This document shows, piece after piece, positions 24,464 to 32,383 of a stretch of DNA of 32,841 nt. This stretch comes from Myxococcales bacterium. GTDB lineage: Bacteria > Myxococcota_A > Polyangia > Polyangiales > Polyangiaceae. The translations under genes and the position numbers were made by a program. The notes under the pieces were generated by a model that saw only the letters and a program-made list of their open reading frames with translations, did not search any database and was not told where the DNA came from. Within the stretch, counting starts at the first letter, position 1; each line of letters opens with the position of its first letter. The stretch lies in NCBI GenBank assembly GCA_021847645.1, contig JAJZQG010000083.1, positions 1 to 32,841 on the forward strand. The letters run 5' to 3'.

Positions 24464-24916
24464 TCAGGCCACCAGCCGCTCCGGGTCGATCCCATAGCGC
24501 GCGTCCACCGTCCTGAGCGCCGCACGCACGCGCTCCCGGTCCTGCTGCTCCGGGCTCAGCTGGCCGATCGCGTTGTGCCCGAGCATGCAGCGCAACAGCG
24601 ACGCCTCCAGCGGACCGAGCGCCACGGCGCGGTGAAGCGAGAGCGTTTGGTCGTGGTAGCGCAGACGCAGCCCGCCCTCGTGCTCGTCGATGTCGATGGG
24701 CGGCGCGCCTCGCTGGAGCATGTCGGAGACCAGGCGCTTGAGCCTGCGCAACGCACCGGCGCGACGATGCGCCGCCCTGGCTGATGCCGCGGTGTACAAG
24801 AGGAAGTGGCGGTTGCGCGGCACGCTGCACGGATCGAGCGCCAGCGCGCACAGCAGCCCCTCGGGGCACACGGCCTCGGACGCGGGGGCATTGCGCCTCG
24901 CCTTGCGCGGCTTCAC
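24464..24916 (-). CDS. Unknown protein coupled to prfA
   Basis: 150 aa. The start is GTG 24916, overlapping the prfA stop by four bases (GTGA). The N-terminus is basic; residues about 28-60 are aromatic and Arg-rich, and the C-terminal third (GPLEASLLRCMLGHNAIGQL, RVRAALRTVDARYGI) has the spacing of a winged-helix domain of the OmpR C-terminal type, though weakly. In many bacteria prmC follows prfA; this protein does not look like PrmC, as no NPPY motif is present. No function is assigned. Confidence 0.65.
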   Translation of the reverse strand: MKPRKARRNAPASEAVCPEGLLCALALDPCSVPRNRHFLLYTAASARAAHRRAGALRRLKRLVSDMLQRGAPPIDIDEHEGGLRLRYHDQTLSLHRAVALGPLEASLLRCMLGHNAIGQLSPEQQDRERVRAALRTVDARYGIDPERLVA

Positions 24917-26010
24917 GGCCCTGCCTGCGGACGCATCGACGGCGGCTCCGCGGAAGCGCGCAGCAGCGCAGCCTGATGGTGCGTGCGAAGCGCGGTGATG
25001 AGCTCGTCCAGGTCACCTTCGATGACGCGGTCGAGCTTGTGCAGGGTCAGGCCAATGCGGTGATCGGTCACCCGGTTCTGCGGGAAGTTGTAGGTGCGCA
25101 CCTTCTGCGAGCGCTCGCCCGAGCCCACCATGCCTCGCCGCTCGGCGCTGAGCTCGGCATCGCGCTTCTCGCGCTCGATGTCGAGCAGCCGGCTCTTGAG
25201 GATCTTGAGAGCCTTGGCCTTGTTCTTGATCTGAGAGCGCTCGTCCTGGCACTTGACGATCATGCCGGTCGGAATGTGCGTGATCTGCACCGCGCTGTTC
25301 GTGGTGTTCACGCCCTGGCCGCCCGGCCCGCCCGAGGCGGCAATGTCGATCTTGAGGTCCTTCTCGTCGATCTGCACCTCGACGTCCTCGGCCTCGGGCA
25401 GCACGGCGACCGTGGCGGTGGAGGTGTGGATGCGCCCCTGCGCCTCGGTGACCGGCACGCGCTGCACGCGGTGCACGCCTGCCTCGAAGCGCATGCGCGA
25501 GTAGACCGACTGGCCGACGATGAGGGCGATGACTTCCTTGTAGCCGCCGGCGGAGGCCTCGCTCAGGCTCAGGACCTCGACCTTCCACTTCTTGGTCTCT
25601 GCGTAGCGCAGGTACATGCGGAACAGGTCCGCGGCGAACAGGGCCGCCTCCTCGCCGCCTTCGCCGCCCCGGACCTCGACGATAGTGTTGCGCTGGTCGT
25701 TGGGATCGGGCGGTAGGAGCAGCAACTCCAGCTCGGACTCGAGGCTGCCGACCTTCGCCTCCAGCTCCGGGATCTCGGCCTCGACCAACTCGCGCAGCTC
25801 CGGGTCCGCGAGCGACGCCTTGTCATCGGAAAGCTGGCTCTCGGCGGCGCGCAGCCGTGAGTACGTTTCCACGATCGGTTGCAGGTACGCGCGTTCCTTG
25901 TTGAGCTTCTGGGCCTGCTGGTAGTCGCCAATCACCTCCGGCTCGCACAGGAGTCGGTCGATTTCCTCTGCGCGACGAACCAGGCCGTCGAGTTTCTCAC
26001 GCGGTAGCAT
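24913..26010 (-). CDS. prfA: Peptide chain release factor 1
   Basis: 365 aa. PVT (186-188) in HRVQRVPVTEAQGR is the codon-reading PxT motif of RF1 (UAA/UAG), as opposed to SPF in RF2. GGQ (230-232) in SGGPGGQGVNTTNSAV is the catalytic motif that enters the peptidyl transferase centre. The start ATG 26010 overlaps the DUF1385 gene by 14 bases, and the end overlaps the next gene by four. PrmC, which methylates the GGQ glutamine, is not next to it here. Confidence 0.97.
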   Translation of the reverse strand: MLPREKLDGLVRRAEEIDRLLCEPEVIGDYQQAQKLNKERAYLQPIVETYSRLRAAESQLSDDKASLADPELRELVEAEIPELEAKVGSLESELELLLLPPDPNDQRNTIVEVRGGEGGEEAALFAADLFRMYLRYAETKKWKVEVLSLSEASAGGYKEVIALIVGQSVYSRMRFEAGVHRVQRVPVTEAQGRIHTSTATVAVLPEAEDVEVQIDEKDLKIDIAASGGPGGQGVNTTNSAVQITHIPTGMIVKCQDERSQIKNKAKALKILKSRLLDIEREKRDAELSAERRGMVGSGERSQKVRTYNFPQNRVTDHRIGLTLHKLDRVIEGDLDELITALRTHHQAALLRASAEPPSMRPQAGP

Positions 26011-27199
26011 CGGACTCCTGCTGCTGCAGCGCGCCCTCGGCCGAGGCGCGACGGCGCGCTCCCATCAGCTCTTCGAAGGTGCCGAACGTGGTGTCGAGCT
26101 CGCCGGGCTCCTCGCCGGACGGCGCCTGCTCGCGCCACAGGGTCGCGCGCAGCGACGCCAGAGCGACCTCGAGCTGGGTGTCGTCGGGCTCGATGGTGGT
26201 GATGCCCTGCACGGCAAAGCCCGGATACAGGGTCAGGCGCAGGGGGCCGGTCAGGCAGTAGCGCGCGGTCAGACGCTGGATCTCGTAGGTGATCGCGGCG
26301 ATCAAGGGCAGGAACGGCAGCTTCATGAAGAAGAAGATCACGTTCTCGGCCAGGCGGCCGATTCCCACCTTGGGCAGCAGGGGCCCGATGCCCGTGAAGA
26401 CCAGAATCGAGACGAACACGACCATGACCAGGAAGGTCGTTCCGCAGCGCGGATGGAGCCGCGAGCGGCCGCGGGCATTGTCCACGGTCAGGTCCACGCC
26501 GGCTTCGTAGGTAGCAATCGCCTTGTGCTCGGCGCCGTGATACTGGAAGACGCGGCGGATTTCGGGGATCCGACGGATCGCGAGCATGTAGCCCAACACG
26601 ATGGCGAGCTTGAAGGCGCCCGTGATGAGCTGGAAGAGCGGGGCGCGGATGTCGAGGCCCAGGTGGAACAGACGGCTCACGCCCTCGGTGGCGGCTTGCG
26701 GCAGGGCGACGAACAGCGCCATGGCCACGAGCAACGCGACCCAGGTGAACGCGCCGCGGGACTTCGAGGAGGGATCCGCCTCCTGCTGGCCAGGCTCCAG
26801 ATCCGAGGTCGCCAGCGCCACCAGCCACGCGGTCAACGTGTTGACTACGCCGGTGCCGCCCGACGACGCCTTCTTGGGGGCTTCGGGCTGATCGGGTGCA
26901 GCCACGCCGCGATCTTCGGCCTCCAGATCCGCCTCGAACTTTTCCGCCGAGTACCGCAAGGACTGCGAGCCGAGCCGCAACGCCTCGACCAGCGTCGCCA
27001 TGCCGCGCACCAGCGGCCAGGACAGCGGCCCCTTGCGCCCGTGGGGCATGCCGCGCTCGCGCACCGACAGCGCACCCCAGCGGCGACGCACCACGATGGA
27101 GAACGACCGCGGCGAGCGCATCATCACGCCCTCGATGACGGCCTGGCCGCCGATGTAAGGCCGGCCGTCGTTCGCGGTCGGAGACCCGTTCGATGACAT
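25997..27199 (-). CDS. DUF1385 / YqhQ family membrane protein
   Basis: 400 aa. YIGGQAVIEGVMMRSPRSF, QYHGAEHKAIATYE and LHPRCGTTFL are the family landmarks, and about four to five membrane segments lie between about 150 and 310. The segment around 85-130 (EADLEAEDRGVAAPDQPEAP) is a charged insertion, and the C-terminal 60 residues are polar. The role is not known; the gene is often found next to prfA and rpmE, as here. It overlaps prfA by 14 bases and lies 48 bases after rpmE. Confidence 0.93.
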   Translation of the reverse strand: MSSNGSPTANDGRPYIGGQAVIEGVMMRSPRSFSIVVRRRWGALSVRERGMPHGRKGPLSWPLVRGMATLVEALRLGSQSLRYSAEKFEADLEAEDRGVAAPDQPEAPKKASSGGTGVVNTLTAWLVALATSDLEPGQQEADPSSKSRGAFTWVALLVAMALFVALPQAATEGVSRLFHLGLDIRAPLFQLITGAFKLAIVLGYMLAIRRIPEIRRVFQYHGAEHKAIATYEAGVDLTVDNARGRSRLHPRCGTTFLVMVVFVSILVFTGIGPLLPKVGIGRLAENVIFFFMKLPFLPLIAAITYEIQRLTARYCLTGPLRLTLYPGFAVQGITTIEPDDTQLEVALASLRATLWREQAPSGEEPGELDTTFGTFEELMGARRRASAEGALQQQESDATA

Positions 27200-27247
27200 G
27201 CTGTCAGTCTGGGATCGGTTCGACGAATTGGGAAGGGGGCGGAGCGG

Positions 27248-27463
27248 CTAGGCGGTCGGCTCGCTCTTGGTGCCGTACTTGCGACGGAAGCGTTCGATAC
27301 GACCCTGGGTGTCGACCAGCTTCATGCGGCCCGTGTAGAACGGGTGGCACGCCGCGCAGACGTCGACGGAGAAGTCACCGTGGGTGGAGCGTGTATCGTA
27401 GACCGCGCCGCACGCGCAGGTGATCAGGGCGGGTACGTACTTGGGGTGAATGTTGTCCTTCAT
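27248..27463 (-). CDS. rpmE: 50S ribosomal protein L31, zinc form
   Basis: 71 aa, usual size. [19 protein letters not shown] and [10 protein letters not shown] hold the zinc ligands C16, C18, C36 and C39, so this is the zinc-containing C+ type. ATG 27463 has GAGG five bases upstream; an in-frame GTG directly before it (27466) is too close to that site. It is the first gene of the rpmE-DUF1385-prfA unit, with its own candidate promoter upstream. Confidence 0.96.
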   Translation of the reverse strand: MKDNIHPKYVPALITCACGAVYDTRSTHGDFSVDVCAACHPFYTGRMKLVDTQGRIERFRRKYGTKSEPTA

Positions 27464-27516
27464 CACGACCTCACGGCCTCGGCGATCGAGGCTCTTGTCT
27501 TCGCAGGGATGCGATC

Positions 27517-27537
27517 CCGGAGCGGGGTTGGCTCCGG
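27517..27537 (-). promoter_or_regulatory. Hairpin in the rpmE leader
   Basis: CCGGAGC and GCTCCGG are perfect 7-bp arms around a GGGGTTG loop, downstream of the candidate promoter and about 54 bases before the rpmE start. L31 is known to control its own translation in some bacteria, so an mRNA target is possible here; this is inference. Confidence 0.35.
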
Positions 27538-27547
27538 AAGGCTGCGC

Positions 27548-27576
27548 AGTTTACGCGTCGGACCTGGGCTGTGCAA
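27548..27576 (-). promoter_or_regulatory. Candidate promoter of rpmE
   Basis: On the minus strand TTGCAC (27571-27576) and TAAACT (27548-27553) are spaced by exactly 17 bases, a fair housekeeping-sigma match (three and four of six). Transcription would start about 75-80 bases before rpmE. A hairpin CCTGCC-GCCG-GGCAGG (27580-27595) and an A/T run at 27598-27603 stand just upstream, past the acetyltransferase gene. Confidence 0.4.
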
Positions 27577-27615
27577 GCACCTGCCGCCGGGCAGGAGAAA
27601 AAATGTGCAGGTCGG

Positions 27616-28227
27616 TCAGTTGCGCCCCGCCATCCCGGGAAAGTAGCTGTCCATGTCCGATAGATGGTCCTCGAGCTGACGCCACACCACGTCCAGATCG
27701 TTCGACAGGACCAACACGTCGTGCAACCGCCCGTCCAGGCCCTTGGCAAACGACCTGCGCGTGAACTCCTGAACGAACCCCAGCCGCTCGAGCACGCGAA
27801 CCTCGTGGCCGTGGTCGGCCAGCACCTCGGCGGTCAACCGCTCCACACCCGCCTCGCGCGCGGCCTCGATCAGCCAGTCGCACAGGAGGTGGCGCAATCC
27901 CCGCCGCTCCAGGTCCGGCCGGACCACCGCCCGAAACAGCGCCACATGCCGCGCCCAGCCGAACGGCTCGCGGTCCAGCGACGCGTCCGCCACGATCAAG
28001 TCGTTGAGCAACGCAATCGCCCGCCAATGGTGCTGGCCGTCGATCTGCGCCAGGTGCGCATCCACGATCCGCGGATCGCGCACGTCGTACGGCAGCGTCT
28101 GGCGCACCTCCGCAGGAAGCGCCTCCAAGAAGGCCAAGAGCGCAGCCAGATCCCGGCTGCGGTCGACCGCGCGCACGACCACGTACTGGCCGTCCGAAAT
28201 CCTCGCCCTGGAGCTCTGGATGGGCAT
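27616..28227 (-). CDS. GNAT-family N-acetyltransferase
   Basis: 203 aa. The core (about 75-155) has DLIVADASL, the beta4 strand ALFRAVVRPDLERRGLRHLL with the acetyl-CoA loop around R108-R112, and ADHGHEVRVLERLGF, the usual end of the fold. The glycine pattern is RRGLR rather than RxxGxG/A, so CoA binding is slightly unusual. ATG 28227 has GGGGGAG upstream. Substrate unknown. It stands alone, divergent from the DUF362 gene by 210 bases. Confidence 0.87.
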   Translation of the reverse strand: MPIQSSRARISDGQYVVVRAVDRSRDLAALLAFLEALPAEVRQTLPYDVRDPRIVDAHLAQIDGQHHWRAIALLNDLIVADASLDREPFGWARHVALFRAVVRPDLERRGLRHLLCDWLIEAAREAGVERLTAEVLADHGHEVRVLERLGFVQEFTRRSFAKGLDGRLHDVLVLSNDLDVVWRQLEDHLSDMDSYFPGMAGRN

Positions 28228-28437
28228 GGCGTGTCTCCCCCGCCCCGCGAAGAACGACGACCGGCTCGACCGTCCTCGCATGAGCGTGTGCAGTCTACGG
28301 CCGGTCTCCTGCGCCGCCAAGCCTGAACCCGTAGGGCGATTGACCCCTATCGCTGCCCGAATTCTCCATGAGCGCCGGGACCGGCCATCCTCCCACGGCC
28401 CCTGGCCGCCGCGACGCTTTGGCGCTACGAATCTCCC

Positions 28438-29409
28438 ATGGCCGATCCGATCTCCCGTCGCGACGCTGTCACGCGAATCGGCGCGACGGCCGGCGTGCTC
28501 GCCGCTACCGCGACCGTCGGGCTGTGGCGCTGGGATAGGAACGCGAACGCCCAGAGCAAGTCGTCCGCCAGCCGGCAAGTACGCGACTTCCGAGTGGCTC
28601 CGTCCGCCGATCAGCCCGAGTTCGTCATCGCCAAGGGCCTGTCCGACCCGGCCGCGCTCACCGCAAAGGCCCTGACCGCCATCGGCGGGTTGGGACGGTT
28701 CATCTCCCGAGGAGACGTGGTCGCCATCAAGCCGAACATCGGCTGGGACCGAACCCCGTCGCAAGCGGCCAACACCAACCCGGACGTGGTCGCCGCGCTG
28801 GTCAAGGCCGCATTCGACGCCGGGGCGCGCAAGGTCGTGGTCACGGACAACTCCTGCAACGAGCCCCAGCGCTCTTTCCAGCGCTCCGGGATCGCGGAGA
28901 AGGCTACCGCCGCGGGGGCGCAGGTCATCCTGCCCTCGGACAACTACCTGCGCAGCATTCGCATGCACGGCGAGGTGCTCGACGAGTGGCCCATCCTGAC
29001 CCCGATCATCGAGGCCGACAAGGTCATCAACGTTCCCGTTGCCAAGCACCACGGCCTCGCGAAGCTGACCTGCGCGATGAAGAACTGGTACGGGCTGCTG
29101 GGCGGCCGACGCAACCGCCTGCACCAGGACATCGACACGTCGATCACGGATCTCGCCACGTTCATGCGTCCCACGCTCACGGTAGTGGACGCCATGCGCG
29201 TGCTGGTGCGCAACGGCCCGCAGGGGGGCAACCTGGGCGACACGCGGCAGATGGACACGATCATCGCGAGCGTAGATCAGGTCGCGGCCGACGCGTACGC
29301 AAGCACGCTCCTCAATTTGAAGCCCGAGGACGTCGGCTACCTGAAGCTGGCACAGCGCCGCGGCATCGGCACGATGGATTGGACGAAGCTCAAGGTCCGT
29401 GAGGTTTAG
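28438..29409 (+). CDS. DUF362 protein with Tat-like signal
   Basis: 323 aa. The N-terminus SRRDAVTRIGATAGVLAATA resembles a twin-arginine signal, so a folded, cofactor-bearing protein may be exported. DUF362 landmarks follow: VVAIKPNIGWDR, VVVTDNSCNEP, VINVPVAKHHGLAKLTCAMKNWYGLLGG and VVDAMRVLVRNGPQGG. DUF362 proteins are often near or fused to ferredoxins, and their function is not settled. The gene ends 20 bases inside the convergent C4 membrane protein gene. The polyferredoxin at 30293 is on the same strand beyond it, a common association. ATG 28438 is the only start that includes the signal. Confidence 0.88.
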   Translation: MADPISRRDAVTRIGATAGVLAATATVGLWRWDRNANAQSKSSASRQVRDFRVAPSADQPEFVIAKGLSDPAALTAKALTAIGGLGRFISRGDVVAIKPNIGWDRTPSQAANTNPDVVAALVKAAFDAGARKVVVTDNSCNEPQRSFQRSGIAEKATAAGAQVILPSDNYLRSIRMHGEVLDEWPILTPIIEADKVINVPVAKHHGLAKLTCAMKNWYGLLGGRRNRLHQDIDTSITDLATFMRPTLTVVDAMRVLVRNGPQGGNLGDTRQMDTIIASVDQVAADAYASTLLNLKPEDVGYLKLAQRRGIGTMDWTKLKVREV

Positions 29410-29992
29410 AGCTGCCGTGACGAGGCGATGACTCCATGAGCGTGCGGGCGCATTCCGGGCAGATGCCGTGCGTGAAGGTGGCGTCGGTGTGCTCGCAAAT
29501 GAACTGCTCGATCTGCTGCCAGTAGCCCTCGTCGTCTCGGACTTTCTTGCACCAGGCGCAAATCGGCAGAAGCCCGCCAAGCTGCTTGATCTCGGCGCCC
29601 GCGCGCTCCAGCTCCGCGATGAGCCGCTTCTGCTCCGCCATCTGCGCCTTGAGGCGCGACAGCAGCCATACGATGAAGCCGGACATCGCGAAGCGCATGG
29701 CGATGTTCCAGAACCACATGGCCCAATGCGCGTGTGGCTGTCCCGACGCGCTCAGAACAGCGGCCCAGACGATGGACTGGGCGAATGCCATGACGAAGCC
29801 GGCAGGGCGACCGTGGAACCACGCCAGCACGATCACCGGGGCCAGGTAGAACAGGTCGAAACCGACGAAGGGGCCAGTGACGTAGTCGCCCGCTGCAAAC
29901 GCGGCCAGCATGGCAATCGACAACAAGACCGCCTGGGTGCGACTGACCGCAGGAGCAGGCGTTTGGTCGGCAGCGCCGGGAAGCTCGGCCAT
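29390..29992 (-). CDS. Membrane protein with C-terminal C4 cysteine module
   Basis: 200 aa. Four membrane segments (about 19-37, 43-60, 64-82, 90-112) lead into a coiled coil (about 113-138) and then a module with C145, C148, C178 and C181: LPICAWCKKVRDDEGYW and THGICPECART. This CxxC-x29-CxxC module, usually ending LPICxxCKKIRDxxGYW, is found at the ends of many deltaproteobacterial sensor kinases and response regulators and is probably a metal-binding output or relay element. Here it stands without kinase or receiver domain. ATG 29992 is chosen; ATG 30052 would add 20 residues. It is convergent with the DUF362 gene. Confidence 0.8.
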   Translation of the reverse strand: MAELPGAADQTPAPAVSRTQAVLLSIAMLAAFAAGDYVTGPFVGFDLFYLAPVIVLAWFHGRPAGFVMAFAQSIVWAAVLSASGQPHAHWAMWFWNIAMRFAMSGFIVWLLSRLKAQMAEQKRLIAELERAGAEIKQLGGLLPICAWCKKVRDDEGYWQQIEQFICEHTDATFTHGICPECARTLMESSPRHGSSKPHGP

Positions 29993-30292
29993 GTTGGCCT
30001 GCGTCCGTGCAACTCCTGCTCCAACGCAGCGTCGTTGGTCGGGCTCGTGCATCCGGTCTCGGACACAACCGTTGCAGCCGGCATTCGTGGCAACCTGCAG
30101 CGCTCCGGGAGCGTTCGGCACCGGACGGCGTGCGTGGCGATCTGCCCCGTGGGGCGAATCGCCACGGGTCGAGCGTTCGGGGAATCCTGTTCCGAAGGCT
30201 CCCAGGGCGAATGCTGCGCCGCGCGCCCGCCCCACGTCGGCCTCGACGGGTCGCGCCGCGCGAAGTAACCTGCGCGCCCGAAGCCACTGATC
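29993..30292. other. Divergent intergenic region with strong hairpin
   Basis: This 300-bp gap lies between the leftward C4 membrane protein and the rightward polyferredoxin. It has a long hairpin at 30133-30166, a smaller one (CGCTC-CGG-GAGCG, 30101-30113) and the direct repeat GAGCGTTCGG at 30109-30118 and 30171-30180. No gene is supported; an upstream extension of the C4 gene to 30052 is possible. Confidence 0.5.
30133..30166. promoter_or_regulatory. 34-nt inverted repeat in the divergent region
   Basis: CGTGGCGAT (30133-30141) and ATCGCCACG (30158-30166) are perfect 9-bp arms, and inside them GCCCC (30144-30148) pairs with GGGGC (30151-30155) over a GT loop. The stem is broken only by one mismatch and one wobble. 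It could be a shared operator, an attenuator or a hairpin in a leader RNA. Confidence 0.45.
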
Positions 30293-32062
30293 ATGCAACC
30301 AGCCAAGCTCGCGGGCGACTCTGCCCAAGGACCGGCACCCTCCAAGTCTGGAAGGAAGAAGCTTCCGGGCTCGGGCATCCCAGCACGCAAGAGCATCCGG
30401 GCGGCGCGATGGGCGCGACGGATCACGCAGGGCGTTTCCCTGGCCGTGTTCCTGTACTTCCTGACTCAGACGACGTTCCGCGGCTCGTTCAGCGCCGCCG
30501 CGGACGTGCCGGTCCGGCTGCCATGGCCCGTCGAGCTCTTCTTCCTCATCAATCCGTTCGCCGCCCTGGTCACGCTGCTGTCGGTTCACACGCTGTACCG
30601 CGGACTGCTGTGGGCCCTGGCGACCATCGCGGTCACCCTGGTGTTCGGCCGGGCGTTCTGCGGTTGGATCTGCCCCTTCGGCACACTGCACCACTTCTTC
30701 GCCTGGGTGCTGCCCTCGCGCAAGAACAAGGGCGCCGCACGCATTTCGGCCAACCGCACCCACCCCGTCCGGCAGCGCGTCAAGTACTACCTGCTGTACG
30801 CATTCCTCGCCGCCGCCGTGGCCGGCAGCGCCTTCGGCGGCATCTTCGATCCCATCGCGCTCGCGGTACGCGGGCTCGGCATGTCCGTGCTCCCCAGCCT
30901 CCAATACGTGGCCGGCGCCGCCATCCGTCTCGCCGCCGACTCCAACGTCCGCGCCCTGCAAGGCGCCGCGGACCTCGCCCAGGCCGTGCTCTCCAGGACG
31001 CTCTGGCAGTCCTCCCAATTCCACTACCACGACGGCTGGATCGTCGGCGTGGTGTTCGTCGCGCTGCTGTTCATGAATCGCGTCATCCCCAGGTTCTGGT
31101 GCCGCGTGCTGTGCCCGCTCGGCGCGCTGCTCGGCGTGACCTCGCGCTTCGCGCTGTTCGGCATGCAGAAGGACCATGCGAAGTGCACCGACTGCAACCT
31201 GTGCCTGCTGCATTGCCAGGGCGCCGACAGCCCCCAGGGCGGCGTCAAGTGGCGCCAGGACGAGTGCCACGTGTGCTTGAACTGCGAGAATGCCTGTCCG
31301 GAGGACGTCATCAAGTTCGGGTTCCTGCCTCACCGCAAGAGCACGGTCAGCCGGCCCGACACGCAGCGACGCACGGCCTTGGCAAGCGTGGCGGCCGGAG
31401 TCGCCATGGTGCCCGCGACGCGCGCCGCGGACACGCTCGACGTCAACTACGACGCGAAGGTCATCCGGCCCCCGGGAGCCATCGAAGAGCGCGAGTTTTT
31501 GGCCCGCTGCATCCGATGCGGCGAGTGCATGAAGGTCTGTCCCAACAACGCACTGCACCCTGCCCTGCTCGAGGCCGGAATCGAGGGTCTCTGGACGCCG
31601 ATCCTCATCCCGCGAATCGGCTACTGCGAGCATTCCTGCGTACTGTGCGGGCAGGTCTGTCCGACCGGCGCGATCCGGCACTTCACCGAGAAGGAGAAGC
31701 TGGGGATCGACGGGCCGCCCATTCGCCTCGGCACGGCGTTCTACGACTACGGACGCTGCCTTCCGTGGGCCATGCAAACACCCTGCATCGTGTGCGAGGA
31801 GTTCTGTCCCACATCACCCAAGGCCATCTGGACTGAGCAGGTCGAGGTGCCGCTGCGCGACAACAAGCCCGGGCCCGACGGCAGCCCGCCCGCCATGAAA
31901 ACCGTCAAGCTCCAGCATCCGCGGGTGGACCCCTCGCTGTGCATCGGATGCGGCACCTGCGAGAAGGTCTGCCCCGTGCAAGATCGGCCGGCCATCTACG
32001 TCACCAGCGTGGGAGAATCGCGCTCGCGCTCCAACGTCATCCTGCTCGATCGCAAGTCCTGA
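30293..32062 (+). CDS. NapH/NapG-like polyferredoxin fusion, membrane-bound
   Basis: 589 aa, about the sum of NapH and NapG. Part 1 has membrane segments (about 42-60, 82-120, 165-185, 248-266) with the NapH/CcoG/RdxA-type motifs FGRAFCGWICPFG (C123, C127) and FWCRVLCPLG (C270, C274), then two 4Fe-4S clusters: C298/301/304/308 and C325/328/331/335. Part 2 opens with RRTALASVAAGVAM (about 359-372), a Tat-like hydrophobic segment now internal, then NapG-like clusters C406/409/412/416, C445/449/452/456, an incomplete set C498/501/505 and C550/553/556/560. It probably passes electrons from quinol or other donors across the membrane. No nitrate reductase genes are in the window. Start ATG 30293 follows no obvious Shine-Dalgarno. 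Confidence 0.9.
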   Translation: MQPAKLAGDSAQGPAPSKSGRKKLPGSGIPARKSIRAARWARRITQGVSLAVFLYFLTQTTFRGSFSAAADVPVRLPWPVELFFLINPFAALVTLLSVHTLYRGLLWALATIAVTLVFGRAFCGWICPFGTLHHFFAWVLPSRKNKGAARISANRTHPVRQRVKYYLLYAFLAAAVAGSAFGGIFDPIALAVRGLGMSVLPSLQYVAGAAIRLAADSNVRALQGAADLAQAVLSRTLWQSSQFHYHDGWIVGVVFVALLFMNRVIPRFWCRVLCPLGALLGVTSRFALFGMQKDHAKCTDCNLCLLHCQGADSPQGGVKWRQDECHVCLNCENACPEDVIKFGFLPHRKSTVSRPDTQRRTALASVAAGVAMVPATRAADTLDVNYDAKVIRPPGAIEEREFLARCIRCGECMKVCPNNALHPALLEAGIEGLWTPILIPRIGYCEHSCVLCGQVCPTGAIRHFTEKEKLGIDGPPIRLGTAFYDYGRCLPWAMQTPCIVCEEFCPTSPKAIWTEQVEVPLRDNKPGPDGSPPAMKTVKLQHPRVDPSLCIGCGTCEKVCPVQDRPAIYVTSVGESRSRSNVILLDRKS

Positions 32063-32067
32063 ATCGT

Positions 32068-32322
32068 GTGCTGGGCAGTCTCGAGGCACCCGAGCGCGTG
32101 AGCGAGGACACGTGCCGCTTCCTGGGCACAAGCGCCTGTGAGCTGAAGGCCAGGCCGTTCCTGTGCTTCAACTACGATTGCCGGGAGCTGTGCGCGGCGA
32201 TCGAGCCGAACGAATATGCCCTGGTCCAGGGAGCACGACGGGGGCTGCTCGACTGCTACCTGCGGCCGGAGGCGCAACTGGCCTCCTTGTGCGAACTCGG
32301 CGCACCGCTGCAGCTTTCTTGA
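32068..32322 (+). CDS. Small Cys-rich protein
   Basis: 84 aa from GTG 32068, five bases after the polyferredoxin stop. The core CRFLGTSACELKARPFLCFN then YDCRELC gives five cysteines with a spacing (C-x7-C-x8-C-x4-C-x3-C) that resembles the metal-binding part of YkgJ-like zinc/iron-chelating proteins, but the usual N-terminal CxxxCC part is absent. It may be a short relative, a truncated gene, or a partner of the polyferredoxin. Ribosome binding is weak; translation may be coupled to the gene before. Confidence 0.55.
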   Translation: MLGSLEAPERVSEDTCRFLGTSACELKARPFLCFNYDCRELCAAIEPNEYALVQGARRGLLDCYLRPEAQLASLCELGAPLQLS

Positions 32323-32383
32323 GCGGTCCCGGCGATCGCGCTACATCTGGGAGGACTCCCTGGTCGGACCGACGGCGACTGCC

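Noticed and set aside
28340-28368. Promoter TTGACC with a -10 for the DUF362 gene
   Set aside because: The -35 is good, but at 17 bases only TCTCCA is found, too weak to call.
29993-31777. Long minus-strand extension of the C4 membrane protein, giving 795 residues
   Set aside because: Most of it is antisense to the polyferredoxin and shows no domain; the membrane part starts at 29992 or at most 30052.
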